From CBFHMJ01 sp965656875 (GTDB taxonomy: Bacteria; Pseudomonadota; Gammaproteobacteria; Enterobacterales; Alteromonadaceae), in assembly GCA_965656875.1 (NCBI GenBank), contig CBFHMJ010000038.1:1-64000 (forward strand): a stretch of 64,000 bases of DNA, read 5' to 3'. A program made the position numbers and the translations under genes. Position 1 is the stretch's first letter; the number at the start of each line of letters is the position of its first letter. A model generated the notes under the pieces. That model had not been told where the DNA came from. It saw only the letters and a list, made by a program, of their open reading frames with translations, and did not search any database. Positions 1 to 8,617 of this stretch are shown one piece after another.

Positions 1-40
1 ACTCAGGTTGGCAAAATTAGAGATACTTCCCAAGTCGGCC

Positions 41-135
41 TGAGTTGCCAACTTGGGTATAGGCTGTTAGTGTGTCTATGTCAAAGTCGCTCGGTAATTA
101 TACCGTCAGTTTCCCTTGGTAATCACATTACTACA
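41..135. repeat. Direct repeat, copy 1
   Basis: First copy of a roughly 95-base direct repeat; the second copy lies 209-210 bases further on. The last ~45 bases (from about 92) are almost identical in both copies, differing by one inserted C and one substitution. Each copy contains two small inverted repeats: GGTA-ATTA-TACC, and GTAAT-CAC-ATTAC near the end. The first 40 bases of the window also loosely match the bases before copy 2, so the real unit may be longer and may continue outside the window. No gene is seen in 1-379. Role unknown. Confidence 0.75.
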
Positions 136-249
136 GCTCAAGTATCTCGTCAGTTCAAGGTTAAAATGGGCATTGAAATCAGTCCTGCTGGAATATGAAA
201 ATATGAACATAGCCGCCTTAAGGCTAGCTAAGTTGGAATTGCTTCCTAT

Positions 250-345
250 TGAGTTGCCAACTTGAGATAACGCCGATAGTATAACTACGTCAAAGCCTCT
301 CAGTAATTATACCGTCAGTTTCCCCTTGGTAATCACATTACTACA
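250..345. repeat. Direct repeat, copy 2
   Basis: Second copy of the repeat at 41-135, lying just past the 3' end of the large minus-strand ATPase-caspase gene (stop at 380). In the minus direction its GTAAT-CAC-ATTAC stem would be the first structure transcribed after the gene, but there is no T-tract, so it is not a normal intrinsic terminator. Confidence 0.75.
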
Positions 346-379
346 AATAATTTTACTATCATAAAATTTACCAGCTGAT

Positions 380-3300
380 TCAGAGTTCAACTATTACATA
401 CTCGCAATTTGAATCTAAAATTGCCTTTGGGTTTTGTTCAAAATTATGTTTATCTTTTGCATAGGAAGATACATTTTTTGCCAAATAATCGTTTAGCTTT
501 CTATCAGTAATATATTTGCCAGGCCTAATTGTTTCAGCTTCTTTGCCACCAAGCGCTTTATCTAAATAATAAGTCCAGATTCCATGTTCTAACTCATCGC
601 AAGAATAAGAGCTTTGACCTGGTTGACAAGATAGAAAAGTAGCAAAGTGAGGATAGTCACTTTTAAATAGTAGGAAGTCGTCACCGTCTAAGTCTGTGAT
701 TAATGCTCTTTCTTCATCATTTTTGAAGCTTTGGGCGCAAGAATCGATAAATACCAGACCTGACTTACATTTCGAATTCAACAAGGGATCAAGTAAAATC
801 TTACGCAGAGAAACAGCTGTTTCTGCTAAATTGTTAATATGTGTATCATATGTTGAAAGATAATTTGTCGTACCATTATGAAACCCGTGGCCAACATAGT
901 AAAAAACCAAACGATCCTTCTCTGATAAAGAATGAAAAAGTCCTTGTAATCCATATTCCAAATCACTCTTCAATGCATCTTCATTAATAAACGTGTGAAT
1001 ATCATCTTTGTCGACTTTAAACTGTTTAATTAGTACTTCTTTAAATAAAGAAGCATCTTTTTCTGCATACTTTACCGGAGGAACTTGGTTATAATCTCTT
1101 GGTTTGTAATTTTCAATTCCAATAATGATCGCTACTGTTTTTTCGACATCTGAAATGGCTAAACGCTCTATAGCACAAGCAAAGGTGTCTTCCTCAACTT
1201 TTGTTTGGCAACCCTCCCTAATATATTTTTGAAGTCCTATTCGCACCTCTTCTTCTGACTTTTTAACTTGAATTATAAAAAGATATTTTTCTTCTAGAGC
1301 AACCCAGTCGTAAGTAATTGTAGGTAAAGGAGAAATCATCATTATAGCCTCCCTGATAATCTCATCCATTCGAAAATCAGTGCTCAAACCTGATAGTTGA
1401 TTCTCGACTCCATTCTTAGCTATCCCATAGACCAACTCCCCGCCTTCTGTATTAGCAAATGAAGAAACAACTTGTGCAATTTTGAATGGAGATGACGGAA
1501 CCGCATCAAATTCAAAATCAGTTGATCTCTGTTTATTAATGTACTCTTCGAATTCCGTACCTTTAAACGTAATATTAGTTATCGGAATTCTATTAATTTT
1601 CGAAATCTTCAGCAGATGCCCCATTGTTACTTTTTTTGGTACATTCTTGCCGTCCTCACACCAGAATTCAGAGTCTACATATTCGAGAACATCAAATTCT
1701 GAAGTGTAATATAGAAGTACCGCATCATTATCTGAAGGTCTAGCAACAATAGTTATATCTCTCCCATTTTTAGTAACTCCACCAATAATACTAGGTGCAA
1801 TTTCATATTTATTTACACAGTCATATTCAGGCAATTCATCTAAATATTGAATAATACGAGTTACGGCCCTTGAGATTAAATTCTTTACTAATTGCAACTT
1901 TCGATATTCAGATTCAGAAATATGGAAAAAGTCCGGCGATATACCGCTGCTAATAGCCGTTTCAATTTCATCAATAGATTTAACCACCTTGTCGGTAGTC
2001 GATATTCCAGTATTACTCAATTCATTGATGTTTACATCAGCCTCTAAAGAGATACCCACCGGAAAATCTATACTCTCTTGCTCAAAGAACTCCCTTATTT
2101 CGTAAGTTGTAGAGCGCATAAGGAAGTTCAGTTTTTTGTCATGTCCAATCACGTTTAAGTAGCGACAAAGCGTGCTAGGCAGTTGTAGCAGCACTTTATT
2201 GCTATGCCATGGTTTAGTTACAAAAAGTTCATTGCCATCAAGGTGAACATTGACATTTTTAGAAAATTCTAAATCTTCATATGCTATTTGAAGTGCTTCG
2301 GCTTCATAAATATCCAGCTCGGAAATCTTCGATTCCAATATTGTTAAAGAGGCTAATGTTTTAGGATCATTATTTTCGCTTTCAATCCAAACCTTGAAAA
2401 ATGGGAGTATTCTTTTTAGATTTGAGATTAATTCCAGCCCATCTTCGCTTCTATAGAATTCAAGCTTAAAATCACTCTGTGTTAAAATGGTGACATTAAA
2501 GGCATTTAGGAAATAAATAATATTGGTATGTTGTTTGTTCTCAGCACTAAGATTTAAAAATTTAAATTGATCCTGAAATATTCCATCATTGCCATCTATA
2601 AAACATTTTGTAGATGTACATTTTGAGAACTGATTTTTAGTGTTCAGTAAAAGCCCTGAATTAGACCAGTCAGAAATAACCTTTAGTTCCCCTCGTCCCC
2701 AGTTAACACTCAAATCTATTAGTTGTTTATATATCAATTGAATTCTATTGATGTTTTCTTTTCTTACTTCTTTGTTTCCTGTTACATCAATAGATATCTT
2801 ACTCAGCAGTTCTAAATAATCTTTTAATCCAAGCTCAGTCCTAAATTTAAAAAATGATCTCCAATCATCCGTTAACTCAACGCCATCAAAAACAGGTAAA
2901 TATTCACCAGCTATAGCTTTTATTTCATCTGTATTCAGTAATGTTTCAGATGAACGTTTACACTCCTTTGTTACTACAGGTATTACACATAAGTTCTTAA
3001 CAATCCATGGAGTATAATTTTTTACTTTGTCTCCTGTTGTTTGGCCAGGTTTTCTAGGCTTTCCCCAGAATGCGGTAGCATCACTGGACAGTTCTAAAGG
3101 AGAATAGTTGTTGATTACATCTTCCCAGTATACTTTTGATAACGGATGATTGTTTATTGTTTGGTGAATGAAGCGTAGAATCGAGAGATTTTTATATTCA
3201 TCACTAACAAAGTTTGATATGAAAGGGGTGAATATTTTGTCATCTTCAGTAAAGTATTCGACTCTAAATCCGTCAGCTACTAATGCGTCCTTATGTAACC

Positions 3301-5422
3301 TTTCTTCGTGGGTGACCAAAGATATTCCATCAGATACCTTTAAGAACTTAAAAAATCTTTTCCATTCATCTTTGTCAATGGGGGTGCTCATGTATGTTTC
3401 GCTTACAAAAGCATCTACATCTAGTACCGTTTCAATTTCTAGTCGAGGAGAATAGGAATTTGAAAGAATGCAGTCCTTTGCTGCTACAAGGCTACCTTTG
3501 TTTGTAAGTAGCTTCAGACCAGATAGCTGAGCGAGTAGATTTGAATGCAATTCGTCTTTTTTATATAAATTGAAGAGATCTCGGATAGCTTGGATCGCGT
3601 TTTCTCTATTTATATAGCTTTCTGAGTTAGGAATTAGTGTTTTAGTGATAAAACTGATGTCAGTCTTTTCGACAACGCCGAGCTGCTCGAACCATGCCCT
3701 CGTATCAGGGTTCGAGGAAATCCATTTTTGTATATCTATATGCAAGAATGCTAGCTCACCATCTGGATCATCCCAATTGTTATCATCCGCAGTAGGAAAA
3801 TATATTTCAGTGGGTATGTTTAATTTATTTTTATGGTCAAAAATAAATGGAATATTCTTAAGGGTTTTGTCTGATACTCCGCCAATTGAATCGTCTAAAG
3901 ATAATAATTGTAAGTGCCTTATTAGCTCTATGTTGTTATTGATCGAATGCCCACAGAAAAAATGATTGGATTTTAATAATTTAGGTAGTTCTTTCCATTC
4001 GAAACTATCAGCTCCTAGTAATTTTATAGCATGCCCAAATTCAGAATTTTTCATAAACGACTTAGAGTTATTTACTCCTGTGCTATCAAAATCACTTAAG
4101 AACTTTTGTATTTCTTCTTCCCCAACAAATGTTTTTTCAGATAGGTATGTAAAATCAATAATAGTGTCACCAACTTTTACCAGTTGATCGTTTTTTGTTA
4201 AAACAAATTCTACTGTATTTATGGCCTCCTCGATTCCTATATTAAAGTGTCTGCCCAATTCGTCATCAAATACTTGTTGTGGGATTAACCTATAGGCTTG
4301 AAGTTTTAATTGGCCAGCTACTAACACCGATATCCATTGAAATATTTCAATAGCGACATTTTTAAACAGCCATCGGTTCCATTTAGAGTCGGCATGAAGA
4401 TGCTCTCGGTTTGCATTGGTCAAAAAGCTTGTATTTACCAGGACAGGAAACTGATATTTTGTTTCGTCGGTAGGTAAGTAGGAATAAAGGCGATTTTCAC
4501 TTGCTTTTATTTTGGTTACACCATGTTCACCAATCTTTGCTGCTAAAGTTAGTTCCATGTTCTTAGCTTTTAACAACTTTTCAGGTATATTTCTTTCATC
4601 TTCTAAAGCCGAGCTAAGTTCTGATGGAACATCTAATTTTATTGTATTAATCAGCCATTTAGCTTCAGTATTTTTGTTTGTCTTTAATTTGACATAGCCA
4701 CTTTCCACGCGGTTTATTTCTATTCTGTAAGCCTCGTTCAAGTCAAAATCTATTTCAGAGATATTCTTTAAAAATAGAAACATGTTCACATTTTCTGAAA
4801 GCTCTTGCACTGCCAGAAATGTATTTGTGGCGTCATCAAGTTTAATTATTGTTGCAACTTTAGCATTTACAGATTGGAGATATTTATGGACTGGAGCTAA
4901 AACATCATTATGGTCGATGTATATCGGAATTATCTGCCAAGGGTGTACGAACTCACGGCTATTGCTTCGCTCCCAATCTTCTTTATTCTCACTCCATTTC
5001 CAAGAGAAATTGAAGGATGAGTCAAATTTAAAATACTCACTATTTGTATAAACGGTAACGTTTTTGGACTTACCAAACACTGATTTGAACCCAATTCCTT
5101 TATAGCCGGTTTTGCTGACATCGTCTTTCTTGGTGCCATTGTTTACATTACATAATCCTCTTACATCCCTTTCACTAAAAGCTTTTCCTGAGTGAGCTAC
5201 GACTAATGTGTCATCAATTTTTTTTATCCAAACTTTTACTGTCATTCCTTGCTCTTGTGAGTCGTCAGCATTCTGTAAAAGTTCATAGATAAACCGCTTA
5301 GAATCAGTATATAAATCTGTTGATAGCGCTTCGAGGGAGCTGGCTTGGTTCGCAGCTTGATCTGGAGTTTTATAGTTCGTATTGTCATCGAATAGCTTTT
5401 TAACAATATCTTTTATTGACAT
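380..5422 (-). CDS. Sacsin/Hsp90-type ATPase - AlbA_2 - caspase-like protease fusion (candidate defence protein)
   Basis: A 1680-residue protein in three parts. Residues ~1-230 carry a GHKL (sacsin/Hsp90-type) ATPase fold: N-box ELLQNADDS (47-55), HSGKAF (77-82) and glycine lid GYKGIGFKS (106-114). Residues ~230-1300 form a long middle I cannot assign. Residues ~1301-1425 match the AlbA_2/Schlafen-type nucleic-acid-binding domain, with core FANTEGGELVYGI. Residues ~1426-1680 are a caspase/metacaspase-like (C14) domain, with catalytic His in YYVGHGF (~1512) and Cys in FIDSCAQ (~1562), so the protease looks intact. There is no signal peptide or membrane segment, so it should be cytosolic. The start has an AGGA ribosome site 7 bases upstream. 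It is more AT-rich than the housekeeping genes to its right, and it borders tandem tRNA-Phe genes, both signs of transfer. By analogy with bacterial death effectors, ATPase-based sensing may unleash the protease during phage infection; that is inference. Specific target and trigger are unknown. Confidence 0.85.
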   Translation of the reverse strand: MSIKDIVKKLFDDNTNYKTPDQAANQASSLEALSTDLYTDSKRFIYELLQNADDSQEQGMTVKVWIKKIDDTLVVAHSGKAFSERDVRGLCNVNNGTKKDDVSKTGYKGIGFKSVFGKSKNVTVYTNSEYFKFDSSFNFSWKWSENKEDWERSNSREFVHPWQIIPIYIDHNDVLAPVHKYLQSVNAKVATIIKLDDATNTFLAVQELSENVNMFLFLKNISEIDFDLNEAYRIEINRVESGYVKLKTNKNTEAKWLINTIKLDVPSELSSALEDERNIPEKLLKAKNMELTLAAKIGEHGVTKIKASENRLYSYLPTDETKYQFPVLVNTSFLTNANREHLHADSKWNRWLFKNVAIEIFQWISVLVAGQLKLQAYRLIPQQVFDDELGRHFNIGIEEAINTVEFVLTKNDQLVKVGDTIIDFTYLSEKTFVGEEEIQKFLSDFDSTGVNNSKSFMKNSEFGHAIKLLGADSFEWKELPKLLKSNHFFCGHSINNNIELIRHLQLLSLDDSIGGVSDKTLKNIPFIFDHKNKLNIPTEIYFPTADDNNWDDPDGELAFLHIDIQKWISSNPDTRAWFEQLGVVEKTDISFITKTLIPNSESYINRENAIQAIRDLFNLYKKDELHSNLLAQLSGLKLLTNKGSLVAAKDCILSNSYSPRLEIETVLDVDAFVSETYMSTPIDKDEWKRFFKFLKVSDGISLVTHEERLHKDALVADGFRVEYFTEDDKIFTPFISNFVSDEYKNLSILRFIHQTINNHPLSKVYWEDVINNYSPLELSSDATAFWGKPRKPGQTTGDKVKNYTPWIVKNLCVIPVVTKECKRSSETLLNTDEIKAIAGEYLPVFDGVELTDDWRSFFKFRTELGLKDYLELLSKISIDVTGNKEVRKENINRIQLIYKQLIDLSVNWGRGELKVISDWSNSGLLLNTKNQFSKCTSTKCFIDGNDGIFQDQFKFLNLSAENKQHTNIIYFLNAFNVTILTQSDFKLEFYRSEDGLELISNLKRILPFFKVWIESENNDPKTLASLTILESKISELDIYEAEALQIAYEDLEFSKNVNVHLDGNELFVTKPWHSNKVLLQLPSTLCRYLNVIGHDKKLNFLMRSTTYEIREFFEQESIDFPVGISLEADVNINELSNTGISTTDKVVKSIDEIETAISSGISPDFFHISESEYRKLQLVKNLISRAVTRIIQYLDELPEYDCVNKYEIAPSIIGGVTKNGRDITIVARPSDNDAVLLYYTSEFDVLEYVDSEFWCEDGKNVPKKVTMGHLLKISKINRIPITNITFKGTEFEEYINKQRSTDFEFDAVPSSPFKIAQVVSSFANTEGGELVYGIAKNGVENQLSGLSTDFRMDEIIREAIMMISPLPTITYDWVALEEKYLFIIQVKKSEEEVRIGLQKYIREGCQTKVEEDTFACAIERLAISDVEKTVAIIIGIENYKPRDYNQVPPVKYAEKDASLFKEVLIKQFKVDKDDIHTFINEDALKSDLEYGLQGLFHSLSEKDRLVFYYVGHGFHNGTTNYLSTYDTHINNLAETAVSLRKILLDPLLNSKCKSGLVFIDSCAQSFKNDEERALITDLDGDDFLLFKSDYPHFATFLSCQPGQSSYSCDELEHGIWTYYLDKALGGKEAETIRPGKYITDRKLNDYLAKNVSSYAKDKHNFEQNPKAILDSNCEYVIVEL

Positions 5423-6035
5423 ATTAGATCCTAGAAAGCGAGGTCAAGTACATTGTTTCATATTTATCGACACATCAATCAGCTCTCAAAGCTATTTCCA
5501 ACGTTCGCTTTAGGTTATTAGCAAACAAGGCCGTAACTCTTCATCATTTACGAGGAACACTGACATTCATTGAACTGCCTTTACAAAGAGCACTTAACGG
5601 ATTGTACCCGAATTATACACCAAGTATCCTTTCAGGTATAAAAGAACTGATTATTGAAGAAATGAGCAAGGGTAATTGTGCTGAAGTGTGGTTTGACTGC
5701 AACAAGACCGCGTAGTGATTACTGAAACGACAAACGACTACGAGTAAAAGTTATCTGCCAACGCAATAAAAGATATCTATCAAAGTAATCTGTTACTGAC
5801 ACGAAGTTTAGCAAGGTTTCCTGTATAACAGAGGGATTTCTACCAGGTTAGAAATATTATCGAGAAGTGCTTTTCGTTTGAGAAATGTTGGGTATTGCCA
5901 ATTAAGCGTGATGAACGATTTCGGCTGGAATGAAGTTATTAATCGAACAAGAAATAAATGCTAATTCAACGATAAAGAAATAGAGTTGAGTAACTTAGGA
6001 TTGAGTAGAGTTTAATATAGAAGGAGATATAAAGA
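5423..6035. other. Geneless spacer between the ATPase-caspase gene and the tRNA-Phe genes
   Basis: About 610 bases with no convincing gene. On the plus strand a frame without an ATG stays open from about 5435 to a stop at 5713-5715; a second short open piece (about 5846-5934) encodes a basic tail ending KRDERFRLE. Neither is recognisable to me, and neither has a start codon with a ribosome site. They could be decayed remains of mobile-element genes between the tRNA attachment site and the cargo gene, but nothing here proves this. Confidence 0.5.
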
Positions 6036-6111
6036 TGGTGCCCAGAGGCGGAATCGAACCACCGACACGAGGATTTTCAATCCTCTGCTCTACCGACTGA
6101 GCTATCTGGGC
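6036..6111 (-). tRNA. tRNA-Phe (GAA), distal copy
   Basis: 76 bases including an encoded CCA. The complementary strand begins GCCCAGATAGCTCAGTCGG and ends TCTGGGCACCA; acceptor, D, anticodon and T arms all pair. The anticodon loop TTGAAAA gives anticodon GAA. It is identical over its length to the copy 100 bases away and is transcribed after it. Its 3' end points at the accessory region (1-6035), the usual geometry for tRNA-targeted integration. Confidence 0.97.
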
Positions 6112-6135
6112 ATACAGGTAAGTTGTGAAAGATGA

Positions 6136-6211
6136 TGGTGCCCAGAGGCGGAATCGAACCACCGACACGAGGATTTTCAATCCTCTGCTCTACCGACTGA
6201 GCTATCTGGGC
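6136..6211 (-). tRNA. tRNA-Phe (GAA), promoter-proximal copy
   Basis: Identical in sequence to the distal copy, with a 24-base spacer, so the repeat period is exactly 100 bases. Anticodon GAA; CCA is encoded. It is the first gene after the strong promoter at 6281-6309. The pair was probably made by tandem duplication. Confidence 0.97.
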
Positions 6212-6280
6212 AATCACTGACTTGAGTCAGGTTTTTCACATGCAAACAGTTTTTTGCTTTAGCGCCGTTTGCGGGGGCCT

Positions 6281-6309
6281 ATTAAACGGATTTTGTGTGG
6301 TTAAGTCAA
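6281..6309 (-). promoter_or_regulatory. Stable-RNA type sigma-70 promoter for the tRNA-Phe pair
   Basis: On the minus strand TTGACT (6304-6309) and TTTAAT (6281-6286) are separated by 17 bases. They are followed by a GC-rich discriminator (complement of 6271-6280, AGGCCCCCGC), the hallmark of stringently controlled stable-RNA promoters. It lies 70 bases upstream of the first tRNA. Confidence 0.7.
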
Positions 6310-6381
6310 CTTCTTTTTTAACGGAATGAATCGTTTGCCGAATTAACCACCAAATCTGATAAAACAGGCGTTTTTATGTAC

Positions 6382-6654
6382 TTATTCCGAGGGTGGTTTA
6401 TAACCTTCGATTAAAACATCACCACCTTCAAACAAAAATGACACCATTTGCTCTTCAAGAAACTTAACGTCTTTTTCGTTCATCATGTTCAAGTGTTTTT
6501 CATTAATGAGCATGGTTTGCTTTTTCTGCCACTCTGCCCAGGCTTCTTTTGAAATATTATTGAAAATGCGTTCGCCAAGTTCACCCGGATACAGTTGGAA
6601 ATCGAGGCCATCGGCATCTTTTTGTAGTCGTTGACAAAAAACGGTTCGGCTCAT
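6382..6654 (-). CDS. yggX: Probable Fe(2+)-trafficking protein YggX
   Basis: 90 residues, the usual length for YggX, a small cytosolic protein linked to protection of Fe-S clusters from oxidative damage and to iron handling. Family features visible: N-terminal MSRTVFCQRL with the conserved Cys 7, LDFQLYPGELGERIF, and the central KEAWAEWQKKQTMLINE helix. It starts 16 bases after the mutY stop, so the two form an operon; mutY-yggX is a conserved pair in gammaproteobacteria and MutY itself carries a [4Fe-4S] cluster. Confidence 0.95.
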   Translation of the reverse strand: MSRTVFCQRLQKDADGLDFQLYPGELGERIFNNISKEAWAEWQKKQTMLINEKHLNMMNEKDVKFLEEQMVSFLFEGGDVLIEGYKPPSE

Positions 6655-6670
6655 AGGTTCACCTTTTAGT

Positions 6671-7747
6671 TTATTCGGTTGTCACAGGCTGGTTGATCGC
6701 GGCCAGTAAAGAAACGGTTGGTTTAGCCAGACCGACTTCGACTGGTTGCGATAATGTTTGCCAGTAGCGTTCCTGCCCGTCGGACAGTGCCATCAGGCCC
6801 GCTTGAGATACGGGGCATAATACAGGAATAATCGTTAAGTGAAAGTGGCTAAAGGTGTGTTCGATGGCGTCCAGCCGGGTGAATTCACCGTTAACCTGAT
6901 AGTGCTGGCTGGCATGCTGTTGCAACGCTTCATGATCATCAAACGCAGTAAAGCCGTATAAACCGCCCCATAAACCGGTTGGCGGGCGTTTTGCCAGTTC
7001 CACCGCACCATTTTTTTCTGGTACCAGCCAGTATTCAAGTTTTTTAGGCAGGGTCTTTTTCGGCTTTTTATGAGGCAGTTCGGCGGTTCGGTCTGTAGCA
7101 AGCGCCTGACATTGTGCCGCTAGTGGGCAGCGTTCACAGTCTGGTGATGAACGAGTGCATAAGGTTGCGCCGATATCCATCATGGCCTGATTGAATTTGT
7201 CGGTGTGTTTAGCGGGCGTGACTCGTTCGGAGAGTTGCCAGAGTTTTTTCAGTACGGCTGATTGTCCGTACCAGCCTTCAACCGAATAAACCCTTGCCAG
7301 TACTCGCTTTACGTTGCCGTCGAGAATGGGTTGGTGTTGCTTGAGACTGAGCGACAAAATCGCGCCAGCGGTTGAGCGACCAATGCCGGGCAGTGATTCA
7401 ACGGTTTCAATGTCTTCAGGAAACTGTCCTTTATAGTCTGTGGCAATAATTTGTGCGGTTTTATGGAGATTTCTGGCGCGGGCGTAATAGCCGAGGCCAG
7501 TCCATAAATTCAGTACTTCGTCTTGTTCGGCATTTGCCAGGCTGACAATATCAGGGAATCGTGCCATAAAGCGCTCAAAGTATGGGATAACCGTGGCAAC
7601 CTGGGTTTGTTGCAACATGATTTCTGAAATCCAGACTTTATAGGGTGTTTTCTGTTGTTGCCAGGGCAGGTGCTTGCGTCCGTGTTTGTCGTACCAGTTG
7701 ATAACATTGTCGGCAAAGCGAGTGGCCTGTTCGGTGGTCGGTAACAT
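6671..7747 (-). CDS. mutY: A/G-specific adenine DNA glycosylase MutY
   Basis: Removes adenine mispaired with 8-oxoguanine. Clear features: LPWQ near the N-terminus, MLQQTQVATVIPYFERF, the helix-hairpin-helix segment LPGIGRSTAGAIL followed by ILDGNVKRVLAR, and a [4Fe-4S] motif C-x6-C-x2-C-x5-C (CTRSSPDCERCPLAAQC). A C-terminal NUDIX-like 8-oxoG recognition domain follows (from about residue 230). The frame is open 15 codons further upstream, but I chose the ATG at 7745-7747 because it aligns with the usual MutY N-terminus. Divergent from trmB; cotranscribed with yggX. It works with MutM, also in this window (47043-47855). Confidence 0.96.
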   Translation of the reverse strand: MLPTTEQATRFADNVINWYDKHGRKHLPWQQQKTPYKVWISEIMLQQTQVATVIPYFERFMARFPDIVSLANAEQDEVLNLWTGLGYYARARNLHKTAQIIATDYKGQFPEDIETVESLPGIGRSTAGAILSLSLKQHQPILDGNVKRVLARVYSVEGWYGQSAVLKKLWQLSERVTPAKHTDKFNQAMMDIGATLCTRSSPDCERCPLAAQCQALATDRTAELPHKKPKKTLPKKLEYWLVPEKNGAVELAKRPPTGLWGGLYGFTAFDDHEALQQHASQHYQVNGEFTRLDAIEHTFSHFHLTIIPVLCPVSQAGLMALSDGQERYWQTLSQPVEVGLAKPTVSLLAAINQPVTTE

Positions 7748-7879
7748 ATTTCGTTCGTTTTTATGAGTTTGCGATGCAGTGTAGGCAGGCAAAAATAAAG
7801 ATCAATAGTAGCGATAGATTCAAACGGTATTTTGCTGGATAATATGCGCCCTTTTTCATCAGCAAGGCATCATTGGCAA

Positions 7880-8605
7880 ATGACAGAAAGACAACATAAA
7901 TCATTAGAAACGGCGATTCAGGAAGGTAAGTACATTCGTCAGGTTAAAAGCTATGTAAAGCGTGAAGGTCGTTTAACAAAAGGCCAGGCCGCTGCCATTG
8001 AGTCGAACTGGGCGACAATGGGGCTTGAACACGAAAATGGTTTGTTAGATTTCGCTGAGATTTTCGGTAACGACAATCCGGTTGTGCTGGAAATCGGTTT
8101 TGGCATGGGCAAGTCGTTAGTTGAAATGGCCGCAGCTCAGCCCGATCATAATTTCATTGGCATTGAAGTACACACGCCGGGCGTTGGTGCGTGTTTAATG
8201 GATGCCGCAGAAGCGGGAGTGACTAATCTGCGTGTTTTCGATCATGATGCCATCGAAATCCTTGCTGATTGTATTCCTGACAACAGTCTTGCAAAGCTTC
8301 AGCTATTCTTCCCTGATCCGTGGCACAAAACTCGCCATCATAAACGTCGTATTGTTCAGCCTGAGTTTGCACAAACCATTCGCGGTAAATTAGCGATTGG
8401 CGGTGTGTTCCATATGGCGACCGACTGGGAAAACTATGCAGAGCATATGTTAGAAGTTATGCAGGTTGCTGAAGGTTATGAAAATACGTCAGACACGGCT
8501 GATTATGTTCCGCGCCCTGATTTTCGTCCGCTGACTAAATTTGAACAGCGTGGTCATCGTCTTGGACATGGTGTCTGGGATCTTATTTTTAAACGTATCG
8601 GGTAA
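7880..8605 (+). CDS. trmB: tRNA (guanine-N7-)-methyltransferase TrmB
   Basis: SAM-dependent enzyme making m7G46 in tRNA. It contains the SAM-binding stretch VLEIGFGMGKSLVEMA, the IGIEVHTPGVG segment, the substrate-binding LFFPDPWHKTRHHKRRIVQ motif, and the C-terminal TKFEQRGHRLGHGVWDL block. The frame is open from 7832, but the ATG at 7880 gives the usual N-terminus (MTERQHKS...). Twelve bases separate it from rsmC, so the two RNA methyltransferases form an operon. Divergent from mutY with about 130 bases of shared promoter region. Confidence 0.95.
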   Translation: MTERQHKSLETAIQEGKYIRQVKSYVKREGRLTKGQAAAIESNWATMGLEHENGLLDFAEIFGNDNPVVLEIGFGMGKSLVEMAAAQPDHNFIGIEVHTPGVGACLMDAAEAGVTNLRVFDHDAIEILADCIPDNSLAKLQLFFPDPWHKTRHHKRRIVQPEFAQTIRGKLAIGGVFHMATDWENYAEHMLEVMQVAEGYENTSDTADYVPRPDFRPLTKFEQRGHRLGHGVWDLIFKRIG

Positions 8606-8617
8606 TCAGGCATCATC

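Noticed and set aside
1..6035. Gasdermin-like or toxin partner gene for the caspase
   Set aside because: Some bacterial caspase-like proteases act on a neighbouring gasdermin; no such small gene is present on the right side, and the left side is outside the window.
5995..6180. Open frame across the tRNA-Phe genes on the minus strand
   Set aside because: It reads through the two tRNA genes and their spacer, which explain the sequence fully.
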